Assembly (NCBI GenBank): GCA_946481605.1
Contig: CAMLPA010000255.1
Span: 1-5,482, forward strand
Reading direction: 5' to 3'
From: an uncultured Flavihumibacter sp.
Lineage (GTDB): Bacteria; Bacteroidota; Bacteroidia; Chitinophagales; Chitinophagaceae
Length of the DNA: 5,482 nucleotides
The translations under genes and the position numbers were made by a program. The notes beneath the pieces are model-generated. The model was not told the origin of the DNA. It saw nothing but the letters and a program-made list of their open reading frames with translations, and did no database searches. Shown piece after piece: positions 1 through 5,482 of the stretch. Position 1 is the stretch's first letter. Each line of letters starts with the position of its first letter.

Positions 1-9
1 TGGCAGTAA
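1..9 (+). CDS. Possible last codons of an upstream gene (SusD-like?)
   Basis: In frame 1 the window opens with Trp-Gln-stop, 35 bases before the next start codon. SusD-family outer-membrane lipoproteins often end in a short aromatic tail such as NPGW, and in xylan utilisation loci a susD homologue normally sits just upstream of the DUF1735-type lipoprotein that follows here. The three codons alone cannot identify a gene. The call rests on position and genomic context, so it is only a suggestion. Confidence 0.2.
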   Translation, partial: WQ

Positions 10-44
10 CCAACCGCCTTCTTACAACATTAAAGATTGAACTT

Positions 45-1001
45 ATGAAGAAGAGTTTGTTTTTCCTGGCGATGATTACTGTTGCAGCTATCTCCTGCAG
101 CAAAAAAGTAGATCACCCAGACTTCGATTACCAAACCGTATATTTTGCGTATCAGTACCCGGTGCGTACCATCACCTTCGGTGAAGATATTTTCAGCACC
201 GAACTGGACAACCAGGGTAAATTCAAAATTATGGCCACTACCGGTGGTGTGTATTACAGCAAAAGAAATGTGACCCTGGATGTGGCCGTGGATGAAACCC
301 TGTTGGGGAATGGCATGACGTTCACGCCAGGCGGTAATGATGTGCTGGCCATGCCTTCAAAGTATTTTTCGCTCGCTTCCAATAAAATTGTTATCCCCGA
401 AGGAGGACTTACAGGAGGTGTGGAAGTACAATTGAGCAACGATTTTTTCGCCGATCCCAATGCCATCAGGAATTCCTATGTAATTCCTTTGCGTATTACC
501 GGCGTAAGCAACGCTGACTCTATTCTTTCCAACAAAAACTTTGTGCTCTATGCTGTGAAATATGTTAATGACTGGCATGGCAATTACCTGCGCAGAGGAA
601 AAGATGTGGTAACCGGAAGCGTGAACCAAACCATCGTAAGGCATAAACCCTACGTGGAGCAGGATGAGGTGAACAAACTGAGCACCCGCTCCAGAACAGA
701 TGTGGAATTCCCACTCGTGGTAAAGGACCAGAATGGCGGAAACGTAAACTGCCCGCTGATCCTGAAGTTTGACGCCGCCGGCAAATGTACCATCACTGCC
801 GCAAACAGCAGCTTTACAGCTACAGGTACCGGAACCTTTGTAAAGAAAGGGGAAAAGAACAGTTGGGGCAGTAAAGACCGCGATGCGCTTTACCTCAGCT
901 ACGAAGTGAACCTGCCTACTATGAAAGTAGTGTCAACCGATACGCTCGTGGCAAGAGACCGCGCAGTAACCATGGAAGTATTTACACCTGTTAACAAGTA
1001 A
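45..1001 (+). CDS. DUF1735/DUF5627-type lipoprotein, probable surface xylan-binding protein (XusE-like)
   Basis: This 318-residue protein starts with a lipoprotein signal peptide: KK, a hydrophobic stretch and the lipobox AISC with the lipidated Cys at residue 18. About residues 25-160 read like the DUF1735 (BT_3987 N-terminal) beta-sandwich, with the segment TVYFAYQYPVRTITFGED and a later IVIPEGG turn. About residues 165-315 fit the DUF5627 C-terminal domain, with VLYAVKYVNDWHGNYLRRGKD at about 167-187. In Bacteroides and Prevotella xylan loci a protein of this type lies between susD and the GH10 gene and acts as a surface glycan-binding lipoprotein without catalytic activity. The same order is seen here: the xylanase starts 10 bases after this stop, so the two are almost certainly co-transcribed. 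Xylan as the ligand is inferred from the neighbour. The ATG at 45 is chosen because it gives the complete signal peptide. Confidence 0.82.
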   Translation: MKKSLFFLAMITVAAISCSKKVDHPDFDYQTVYFAYQYPVRTITFGEDIFSTELDNQGKFKIMATTGGVYYSKRNVTLDVAVDETLLGNGMTFTPGGNDVLAMPSKYFSLASNKIVIPEGGLTGGVEVQLSNDFFADPNAIRNSYVIPLRITGVSNADSILSNKNFVLYAVKYVNDWHGNYLRRGKDVVTGSVNQTIVRHKPYVEQDEVNKLSTRSRTDVEFPLVVKDQNGGNVNCPLILKFDAAGKCTITAANSSFTATGTGTFVKKGEKNSWGSKDRDALYLSYEVNLPTMKVVSTDTLVARDRAVTMEVFTPVNK

Positions 1002-1011
1002 TAACTGCTAT

Positions 1012-3162
1012 ATGAATAAAATTTATAAAACGGCTTTAGGCGTTGCCGCCATGGTTATGGCCGCATCCTGCAGTAAATACGAGCCCCTCGGTTACGAGGT
1101 GGACAAGCCGGAAAGCGTAGTGCTTCAGGAGGAAATTGACTCCTATGACGCGCTGTTGAGTTATATCAACCTTTCCGCACACCCAAATTTTAAATTAGGT
1201 GCCGCACTTTCATTGTCAACCTATGTGAACAAAAGTGTGATGTATCGGCTCGCCAACCGGAACTTCAACGAGATCGTGATGGGTTGGGAAATGAAGCATG
1301 GCGGTGTGGTGCAACCCAACGGAAGTCTCGCGTTGGAAAATGTGTCGAACCTGATGGAAAAAGCCAAAGAAGCAGGTATGCCGGTTTTCGGTCATACCCT
1401 CTGCTGGCACGCCAACCAGAACGCCAGCTACCTGAACGGACTGATTGCTCCGCTCAGGGTTACAGCCCCTTCTTTTCCCAATGGGCTGAACCTCGCAGGC
1501 GTGCAGGATGGCTCGTTCACCAACTGGACCAAAGCACACGTCGGAGCGGGCATCACGGTGGAGAATATGGGAATGGGCGCCGGTACAAAAGCCATCAAAC
1601 TGGTGTCTGCAGGAGGTGCGTCAGCGGCTCAGGACCTCCAGTTGATTACCCCGGGCATTACGGTGAATCCGGACCACAAGTATGAAGTGGTATGCTACAT
1701 TAAATCAGATATGCCAGGCGAAGGACGCATCGCATTTGAAGGACTGGCCAACAACGAGCCTTCAGTAGACTGGATGAAAACAGGCACAGCCTCCGCTACC
1801 TTCCAAACCAGTATCTCCTGGAAGGAAATCAGGTTCCAGATCAGCGGGTTCACCGGCAATTCCATTAAACTTCATTTCGACCTGGGCTATAAGCCGAATG
1901 TGACTTACTATATTGATATCAATAACCTGTATGTTTACGATACACAGGGCACACCGCTTGTCAGCAACCTCGTGGCGAATGGTGATTTTGAAGCAGGTTC
2001 CGGCTGGGGCGGCTGGGGTGGAAGTTCCTCCAGAGGTATTTCAGCCGATGGGCTTGGGTTTGGAAACAAAGGCAAGGCTTTCTTTGTAAATAATCCTACA
2101 AAAGCTGCAAATTTCTGGGACGTTCAAACGATATATAACTTTTCAGAAGCACTCAAGCAAGGGGAAACTTACAGCCTGAGCTTCTGGATTAAAGGGACAG
2201 CAGAGGGAATCGTAAGGCCAGAGCTGCAAAGTCCTAACTATTCCTCCGATCCATTCGGTCAGATAGGAGTAACAAAAGAATGGAAGCAGGTAAACGTTTC
2301 CACCACTGCTAACGCCGCGGATAGAAACAGGTTGATCTTCAGCTATGGTGAATACGCCGGAATCGTTTACATCGACGATGTGGTGCTCACGAGCTCAAAA
2401 GGCGGCGGTGGTGGAACCACGATAGTGGAGAAAACAAATGTTGAAAAACAACTTATTATTTCTTCTGCGCTTGAACATTGGATATCCGGTATGCAGGCCG
2501 TTACCAAATCGTATGTAAAAGCATGGGATGTGGTGAATGAACCCATGGATGACGGTAAGCCTTATGAACTGAAAACAGGTGTGGGCAAAACGCTTGCTGC
2601 CGACGAATTCTACTGGCAGGACTACATGGGCAAGGATTACGCCGTGGAAGCTTTCAAAATGGCCAGGAAGTATGGCAATGCCACCGATATTCACTTCATC
2701 AACGATTACAACCTCGAATACAACCTCGATAAATGCCGCGGCATCATCGAATACGTGAAGTACATCGAAAGCAAAGGCGCTAAAGTAGATGGTATCGGTA
2801 CACAGATGCACATCGATATCAACTCCAGCAAACCGAACATCGAAGAAATGTTCAAACTGCTCGCCGCTACCGGTAAACTCATTAAAGTGTCTGAACTGGA
2901 CATTGGCGTTGGCGTGAAAACCCCCAATGCAACCGCTGAGCATTATGCCAAACAGGCTGATATGTACAGGTTTGTGGTAGAAAAGTATTTCGAGCATATT
3001 CCCGCAGCGCAACGTTACGGCATTACTATGTGGAGCCCGCTCGACAGTCCAGCGAGTTCCAGTTGGAGAGCCGGTGAACCCATTGGTCTGTGGACCGAAG
3101 GTTATGTGCGGAAGCCTGCTTATTCAGCAGTTGCAGAAGCGCTGAAAGCGAAAGCGAAGTAG
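1012..3162 (+). CDS. Endo-1,4-beta-xylanase, GH10 with tandem CBM insertion (lipoprotein)
   Basis: This 716-residue protein should hydrolyse internal beta-1,4-xylosidic bonds of xylan (EC 3.2.1.8) at the cell surface. A signal peptide with lipobox AASC puts the lipidated Cys at residue 20. The GH10 barrel begins at about residue 44 and includes GWEMKHGG and the GHTLCWH motif (127-133). It is then interrupted at about 150-463 by two carbohydrate-binding modules. It resumes after a five-glycine linker (464-468) and runs to the end. The acid/base is Glu510 in WDVVNEP and the nucleophile is Glu628 in KVSELD. Also present are NDYN (564-567), GIGTQMH (594-600, His600) and the closing MWSPLDSPASSSWR segment. 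All catalytic motifs are intact, so the enzyme should be active. This layout matches xylanases of Prevotella bryantii and Bacteroides intestinalis in which CBMs are inserted in the GH10 domain. The gene follows a glycan-binding lipoprotein by 10 bases and is followed by a terminator. Confidence 0.93.
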   Translation: MNKIYKTALGVAAMVMAASCSKYEPLGYEVDKPESVVLQEEIDSYDALLSYINLSAHPNFKLGAALSLSTYVNKSVMYRLANRNFNEIVMGWEMKHGGVVQPNGSLALENVSNLMEKAKEAGMPVFGHTLCWHANQNASYLNGLIAPLRVTAPSFPNGLNLAGVQDGSFTNWTKAHVGAGITVENMGMGAGTKAIKLVSAGGASAAQDLQLITPGITVNPDHKYEVVCYIKSDMPGEGRIAFEGLANNEPSVDWMKTGTASATFQTSISWKEIRFQISGFTGNSIKLHFDLGYKPNVTYYIDINNLYVYDTQGTPLVSNLVANGDFEAGSGWGGWGGSSSRGISADGLGFGNKGKAFFVNNPTKAANFWDVQTIYNFSEALKQGETYSLSFWIKGTAEGIVRPELQSPNYSSDPFGQIGVTKEWKQVNVSTTANAADRNRLIFSYGEYAGIVYIDDVVLTSSKGGGGGTTIVEKTNVEKQLIISSALEHWISGMQAVTKSYVKAWDVVNEPMDDGKPYELKTGVGKTLAADEFYWQDYMGKDYAVEAFKMARKYGNATDIHFINDYNLEYNLDKCRGIIEYVKYIESKGAKVDGIGTQMHIDINSSKPNIEEMFKLLAATGKLIKVSELDIGVGVKTPNATAEHYAKQADMYRFVVEKYFEHIPAAQRYGITMWSPLDSPASSSWRAGEPIGLWTEGYVRKPAYSAVAEALKAKAK
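1474..2400 (+). other. Tandem CBM4/9/22-like modules inserted in the GH10 domain
   Basis: This stretch encodes about residues 155-463 of the xylanase. The first module (about 155-312) opens near DGSFTNW and ends with YYIDINNLYVYD. The second (about 318-462) opens with the hallmark NLVANGDFEAGSGW and ends with YIDDVVLTS. Both have the opening 'NG-F-(E)-W' and closing 'IDD/IDINN-L-V' strands of jelly-roll CBM_4_9-type modules, with little identity between the two copies. The insertion lies after the WH motif of barrel strand 3 and before the strand carrying the acid/base. The module edges are estimates by eye. Confidence 0.75.
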
Positions 3163-3195
3163 CTTGAAAGTAATACAACAACAACCTTAATCCTT

Positions 3196-3240
3196 AAACC
3201 GGTCGGTTGCGGTGCACGCTGTAGCCGGCCGGTTTCTTTT
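3196..3240 (+). terminator. Intrinsic terminator of the xylanase unit
   Basis: Arms 3196-3208 and 3223-3235 form a 13-bp GC-rich stem with two G-U pairs. A small inner GCG/CGC helix (3209-3211 with 3217-3219) lies in the loop, and the stem is followed by CTTTT. It begins 34 bases after the xylanase stop codon and fits the end of the + strand transcript. Confidence 0.8.
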
Positions 3241-3254
3241 GTATTGGAAACTAA

Positions 3255-3292
3255 AAAAGGAGAAGCATCTTTATCAGATGACTTCTCCTTTT
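3255..3292. terminator. Bidirectional intrinsic terminator between convergent units
   Basis: The arms are 3255-3265 plus 3266-3269, and 3277-3280 plus 3282-3292. They form a 15-bp stem with one bulged A (3281) and a 7-base loop. Read on + it is followed by a T-rich run (TTTTATTTTTATTT), and read on minus by TTTTTT. It starts 34 bases past the SPFH stop codon, so it should end the minus-strand operon and back up the xylanase terminator. Confidence 0.85.
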
Positions 3293-3326
3293 ATTTTTAT
3301 TTCTTCTTCTGAAGAAACAGTTTGAA

Positions 3327-4265
3327 TTACTTCATGCCCGGCAACTCCGTTTTCGTTTTATTCAATACCGAAGTAACGCTTGAAATAACGCCTGCGATAT
3401 CTGAAAGGTCCGCCGGAACGATCATGGAATTGTTTGTTTTGGCGAGTTTGCCGAATTCAGTGAGGTATTGTTCGGCGATGCGGAGGTTTACGGCGTTCAT
3501 GCCGCCTTCCTGGTTGATGGCCGTTGCGATTTCTCGGATACCTACTGCCGTTGCGCGTGCGATCAGTTCAATTTCGGAGGCGGTACCACTGGCTTCGTTG
3601 ATCTTTCTTTGTTTTTCCCCTTCGGAACGGGCGATCATTTCCTGTTTATCTCCTTCAGCCCTGTTGATCTTGGCCTGCTTGTCACCTTCAGATTCCGCGA
3701 TCAATGCGCGTTTCTCTCTTTCAGCGCGCATCTGCTTTTCCATGGCGTCTTTGATGCTCTGGGGCGGCGAAATGTTTTTCACTTCATAACGCGATACTTT
3801 GATGCCCCAGGAATCACTGGCTTTGTCTACGGCTTCCACGATGCCGCCGTTCACCGTTTCTCTTTCCTCGAAAGTTTTGTCCAGTTCCATTTTACCAATA
3901 ATGCTGCGCATCGTGGTTTGGGAGATCTGGATCACCGCGAAGCGGTAGTTGTCGATGCCATACGAGGCTTTTTGCGGATCGATCACCTGGAGGTAGAGAA
4001 TGCCATCCACTTCCACCGCGATATTGTCTTTGGTGATACAGATTTGCGAAGCCACGTCGATGGCCTGTTCTTTCAGGTTCTGTTTGTAGGCGATCTTGTC
4101 GATAAACGGGATCAGGATATGAAAACCTGCTTCGAGTGAACGGCTGTATTTACCGAGCCTTTCCACGATGTACACGGAGCGCTGCGGCACCACTTTAAAC
4201 GTGGACAGGAAGGCGACGAAAACAAATACGGCCAGAAGGATGAGTATAACTGTTGTTGCGGTCAT
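3327..4265 (-). CDS. SPFH/Band 7 protein, stomatin/paraslipin (QmcA-like)
   Basis: This 312-residue protein has an N-terminal membrane anchor (about residues 4-21). An SPFH/Band 7 domain follows (about 24-190), with VVPQRSVYIVERLGKYSR, PGF-like AGFHILIPFIDK, the ITKDNIAVEVDGILYLQV strand and the ERETVN segment. Next is a charged coiled coil (about 175-235) and a hydrophobic C-terminal region. Length and order match E. coli QmcA and bacterial paraslipins, which form large ring or cage oligomers at the membrane and are linked to membrane microdomains and quality control. The start codon overlaps the stop of the upstream NfeD-like gene (ATGA), so the two are translationally coupled and probably interact, as in the YbbJ-QmcA pair. 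Related HflK/HflC proteins are less likely because there is no paired SPFH gene. A substrate or protease partner cannot be told from the sequence. Confidence 0.92.
   Translation of the reverse strand: MTATTVILILLAVFVFVAFLSTFKVVPQRSVYIVERLGKYSRSLEAGFHILIPFIDKIAYKQNLKEQAIDVASQICITKDNIAVEVDGILYLQVIDPQKASYGIDNYRFAVIQISQTTMRSIIGKMELDKTFEERETVNGGIVEAVDKASDSWGIKVSRYEVKNISPPQSIKDAMEKQMRAEREKRALIAESEGDKQAKINRAEGDKQEMIARSEGEKQRKINEASGTASEIELIARATAVGIREIATAINQEGGMNAVNLRIAEQYLTEFGKLAKTNNSMIVPADLSDIAGVISSVTSVLNKTKTELPGMK
3609..3689 (-). repeat. Hendecad (11-residue) repeats in the SPFH coiled coil
   Basis: Within the SPFH protein the pentapeptide EGDKQ or EGEKQ recurs at residues 193-197, 204-208 and 215-219, exactly 11 residues apart, each followed by a KIN or MIA hydrophobic patch. 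A period of 11 is the signature of a right-handed coiled coil, which builds the wall of SPFH cages. The DNA copies have diverged, so this is a protein-level repeat. Confidence 0.75.
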
Positions 4266-4711
4266 ATAGATTGGGTTGAGCTTACAATAAGGAGGATACT
4301 TTTGTTGCCGGTGATGATCACGTTTTCACCTGCGGCGATCGTGTCGTTGGAAGCAGCTTCCCAACTGGTACCCCTGAAAGATACTTTTCCGTTCATGCCG
4401 GGCGCGATGGGTGTTTCCGCCTTGGCGGATTGTCCGATGAACTCATCTTCCAGCGCCTGGGGCGATTTTTTGCCCATGCCAAGTTTCGTTCTGATCCAGT
4501 TGCGGAACAGCGATACGCTGAGCAGGGAACTTCCCAGGAAAATAATCAGTTGGGTGTTGAGAGAAATGTCGGTGAACAGGGCAACAATGGCCACGATCCA
4601 GGCACCTGCGCCGAAGAAGAACAGGATAAAGCCCGGAAGCGCAAATTCGAGGAGAAAAAGCAATAGTCCGATAAAAAACCAGATAACGGCAACGTGTTGG
4701 AAAACTTCCAT
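4262..4711 (-). CDS. NfeD-like membrane protein (YbbJ type)
   Basis: This 149-residue protein has three closely spaced hydrophobic segments: about 7-25, 27-46 and 53-69. The NfeD signature is visible in the first two, with a Glu followed by Pro-Gly (EFALPGFILFFFGAGAW, residues 22-38). A short soluble C-terminal part (about 90-145) has the small OB-fold pattern 'G--G-V-FRGTSWEA' and a later GENVIITG turn. It lacks the N-terminal ClpP-like serine protease of long NfeD proteins, so it is the short, non-proteolytic form. Such proteins partner with SPFH proteins in the membrane, and here the stop overlaps the SPFH start by four bases. It sits 81 bases downstream of a small acidic gene, so it may belong to the same transcript or have its own promoter. 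No Shine-Dalgarno site is seen before the ATG. Confidence 0.88.
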   Translation of the reverse strand: MEVFQHVAVIWFFIGLLLFLLEFALPGFILFFFGAGAWIVAIVALFTDISLNTQLIIFLGSSLLSVSLFRNWIRTKLGMGKKSPQALEDEFIGQSAKAETPIAPGMNGKVSFRGTSWEAASNDTIAAGENVIITGNKSILLIVSSTQSI

Positions 4712-4792
4712 GGGGGTTTAGTTTGCGTACACTGCCGAATATAGGGGATTTTTACCGAACCGGCGGAAGGTTTGGATGAACGGGGCGCCTTA

Positions 4793-4996
4793 TTAAGGAT
4801 TGGGCGTTGGAAAGTTTTCCTGATTGGATGACTCCTCATTTCCCCCTTTCTGCCCATCATTATGCTCCATGGCGCCGTGGTTGCCAGGCACGTGGTCATC
4901 TATGAACTCCGGAGTGCCGTCCGGATTTTTGATGTTGACGGGCAATTTTTGCAGGTCTATTTTATTGGGAACATCTTCCCGCTCTTTCTTTTCCAT
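4793..4996 (-). CDS. Small acidic protein of unknown family
   Basis: This 67-residue protein is not one I recognise. It is hydrophilic, rich in Asn, Pro, Glu and Asp, and has no membrane segment, signal peptide or cysteine. The central part (NIKNPDGTPEFIDDHVPGNHG, about 22-42, in part) could be a short structured motif, and the C-terminal third looks disordered (NEESSNQENFPTPNP). The start codon follows the stop of the upstream basic DUF6496-type gene by 24 bases in the same direction, which suggests co-transcription. The reading frame is short, so its coding status rests on its position, a complete start-to-stop frame and a plausible protein composition. An acidic protein next to a basic one could hint at a complex, but that is only a guess. 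Confidence 0.55.
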   Translation of the reverse strand: MEKKEREDVPNKIDLQKLPVNIKNPDGTPEFIDDHVPGNHGAMEHNDGQKGGNEESSNQENFPTPNP

Positions 4997-5020
4997 TGTT
5001 TTACAATTGAAGGGTGGAAC

Positions 5021-5203
5021 TTATTTGCTGCCTTTCTTTTTGGGCACTTTGGCTCCGGCTTCTTTTGCTTCGGAAAGCCCGATGGCTACAGCTTGTTTCC
5101 TGCTTGTAACTTTCTTGCCGCTGCCGCTTTTCAGTGTGCCTTTTTTCATTTCGTGGACGGCCTGTTCCACTTTTTCCGAAGCTTTGGCTGAATACTTTGC
5201 CAT
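5021..5203 (-). CDS. DUF6496-type small lysine-rich protein
   Basis: This 60-residue protein is highly basic. It has a helical N-terminal half (MAKYSAKASEKVEQAVHEMK) followed by a GTLKSGSGKKVTSRKQAVAIGLSEA segment and a lysine-rich tail (KVPKKKGSK). The 'HEMK-G-LKSG--GK-V--RKQA-AIGLSEA' pattern is what I know from proteins annotated as DUF6496, whose function is unknown. The composition would allow binding to nucleic acid or another polyanion, but nothing shows this. An upstream in-frame ATG at 5279-5281 would give 86 residues. I reject it because those extra codons run through the terminator and the 3' end of the TPP riboswitch. The ATG at 5203 is 24 bases after the terminator hairpin, so expression probably depends on read-through past it. 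A small acidic gene follows 24 bases downstream. Confidence 0.72.
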   Translation of the reverse strand: MAKYSAKASEKVEQAVHEMKKGTLKSGSGKKVTSRKQAVAIGLSEAKEAGAKVPKKKGSK

Positions 5204-5227
5204 ATCGGTATGGTTTAATTGAAGAAT

Positions 5228-5259
5228 AAAAGGGTTTTGGTGTTGACCAAAACCCTTTT
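5228..5259 (-). terminator. Intrinsic terminator after the TPP riboswitch (probable expression platform)
   Basis: Perfect 14-bp arms at 5228-5241 and 5246-5259 enclose a 4-base loop. Read on the minus strand, the stem ends in TTTT and continues ATTCTTC, a U-rich tail. It starts at the base next to the end of riboswitch P1 and ends 24 bases before the DUF6496 ATG, the usual place of a transcription-attenuation platform. Read on + it also has a TTTTT tail, so it may work both ways. No strong antiterminator is obvious. The best I see is five to six pairs between the aptamer AAGGG (5268-5272) and CCCTT of the distal arm. Confidence 0.8.
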
Positions 5260-5338
5260 TGTAGTTTCCCTTCGCCGGCATTATCCGGATCAGGTGGTAT
5301 GGGTATGATCTCAGGCTTTTCAGCCACCCCGTACTACA
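5260..5338 (-). promoter_or_regulatory. TPP (THI element) riboswitch aptamer
   Basis: The minus strand carries the whole TPP aptamer. P1 is TGTAGT/ACTACA (5333-5338 with 5260-5265). The GGGGT of P2 pairs with ATACCC, and P3 is a very short GGCT/AGCC hairpin closed by a GAAA tetraloop. The pyrimidine-sensing CTGAGA loop is present. The pyrophosphate arm reads CACCTGATCCGG-ATAATG-CCGGCGAAGGGAA, with a CCGG/CCGG P5 helix and the conserved GATAATGCC and AGGGAA. In bacteria this RNA binds thiamine pyrophosphate and usually turns off thiamine biosynthesis or uptake genes. Here it faces the DUF6496 gene through a terminator. No thi or transporter gene is seen downstream inside the window. Confidence 0.93.
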
Positions 5339-5482
5339 GATGTATAAGTAGTAAAAACCGTGCCTTTCAGCATTTCGGCTGGATGTAGTGGTTCATGTAA
5401 ACAAATTCATACACTTGTAAAGAATGTTGCCCGTTCAGGATGATTGCAGCAAATAACAGGTGAATGTACTACCCGATCCTAA
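5339..5482. other. Non-coding stretch upstream of the riboswitch
   Basis: These 144 bases hold no frame with a credible start and length on either strand. The region must contain the promoter for the riboswitch transcript unless that transcript enters from beyond the window. The closest match to the Bacteroidota -7 box (TAnnTTTG) on the minus strand is TGAATTTG at 5402-5409, but no -33 TTG box stands at the right distance, so I do not call a promoter. Confidence 0.5.

Noticed and set aside
2395..3012. Minus-strand open frame of 205 codons opposite the GH10 catalytic part
   Set aside because: The + strand encodes intact GH10 catalytic motifs here, and the antisense translation has an implausible composition rich in Phe, His and Val.
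3301..3316. Small palindrome TTCTTC/GAAGAA just past the SPFH stop codon
   Set aside because: It is a low-complexity TTC run with a loop too short for the longest pairing. It adds nothing to the stronger terminator next to it.
3468..4139. Long + strand open frame of 223 codons opposite the SPFH gene
   Set aside because: It is antisense to a clear SPFH coding sequence. Its translation is Phe/His/Asp-rich with no recognisable domain, as expected of a shadow frame.
4736..4759. Possible promoter for NfeD-SPFH (TATATTCG, one mismatch to the Bacteroidota -7 box)
   Set aside because: There is no TTG box at the expected 19-21 base distance upstream. The nearest match, TTCGG at 4755-4759, is too close, so I do not call it.
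5204..5281. Longer version of the DUF6496-type protein starting at 5281
   Set aside because: The added 26 residues would be encoded by the riboswitch 3' end and the terminator stem. The family-like sequence starts at the ATG at 5203.
5367..5468. Minus-strand open stretch of 33 codons plus stop, upstream of the riboswitch
   Set aside because: It is preceded by an in-frame TAG, and its only ATG is near the end, so it would make at most a nine-residue peptide. It could be a gene remnant but nothing supports that.
1..5482. CRISPR array, insertion sequence, tRNA or prophage signals
   Set aside because: I found no direct repeats with regular spacing, no transposase motifs, no terminal inverted repeats and no cloverleaf structure on either strand.

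Overview
The window looks like chromosomal DNA from a Bacteroidota, most likely a soil or environmental member near Chitinophagaceae. The main reasons are a DUF1735/DUF5627-type lipoprotein followed by a lipoprotein GH10 xylanase, which is the distal end of a SusC/SusD-type xylan utilisation locus. The two lipoproteins have bacterial lipoboxes, and no start codon is preceded by a clear Shine-Dalgarno site, as is usual in this phylum. Family assignments were made by reading translated motifs, not by database search.

Left part (1-3240, + strand): bases 1-9 may be the last codons of an upstream gene, possibly a SusD homologue. They are followed by a surface glycan-binding-type lipoprotein (45-1001) and, 10 bases later, a 716-residue endo-1,4-beta-xylanase (1012-3162). 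Its GH10 catalytic barrel is interrupted by about 310 residues holding two CBM4/9/22-like modules. A strong hairpin with a T-tract (3196-3240) ends this unit. The two genes would bind xylan at the cell surface and cut it into oligosaccharides for a TonB-dependent transporter encoded upstream.

Middle (3255-4711): a bidirectional terminator separates the xylan unit from a convergent minus-strand unit. That unit has a NfeD-like membrane protein whose stop codon overlaps the start of a stomatin/paraslipin-type SPFH protein. This is the classic NfeD-SPFH pair (E. coli YbbJ-QmcA type), which forms large membrane assemblies.

Right part (4793-5482, minus strand): a 67-residue acidic protein of unknown family and a 60-residue lysine-rich DUF6496-type protein lie upstream of the NfeD-SPFH pair in the same direction. 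Ahead of them is a well-formed TPP (thiamine pyrophosphate) riboswitch (5260-5338). Its P1 stem directly abuts a 14-bp intrinsic terminator (5228-5259), only 24 bases before the DUF6496 start codon. No thiamine biosynthesis or transport gene is visible downstream, so this riboswitch appears to control, or to be orphaned next to, an unexpected gene. That is the most interesting point in the window. Bases 5339-5482 hold no supportable gene and are probably the promoter and leader region of the riboswitch transcript.
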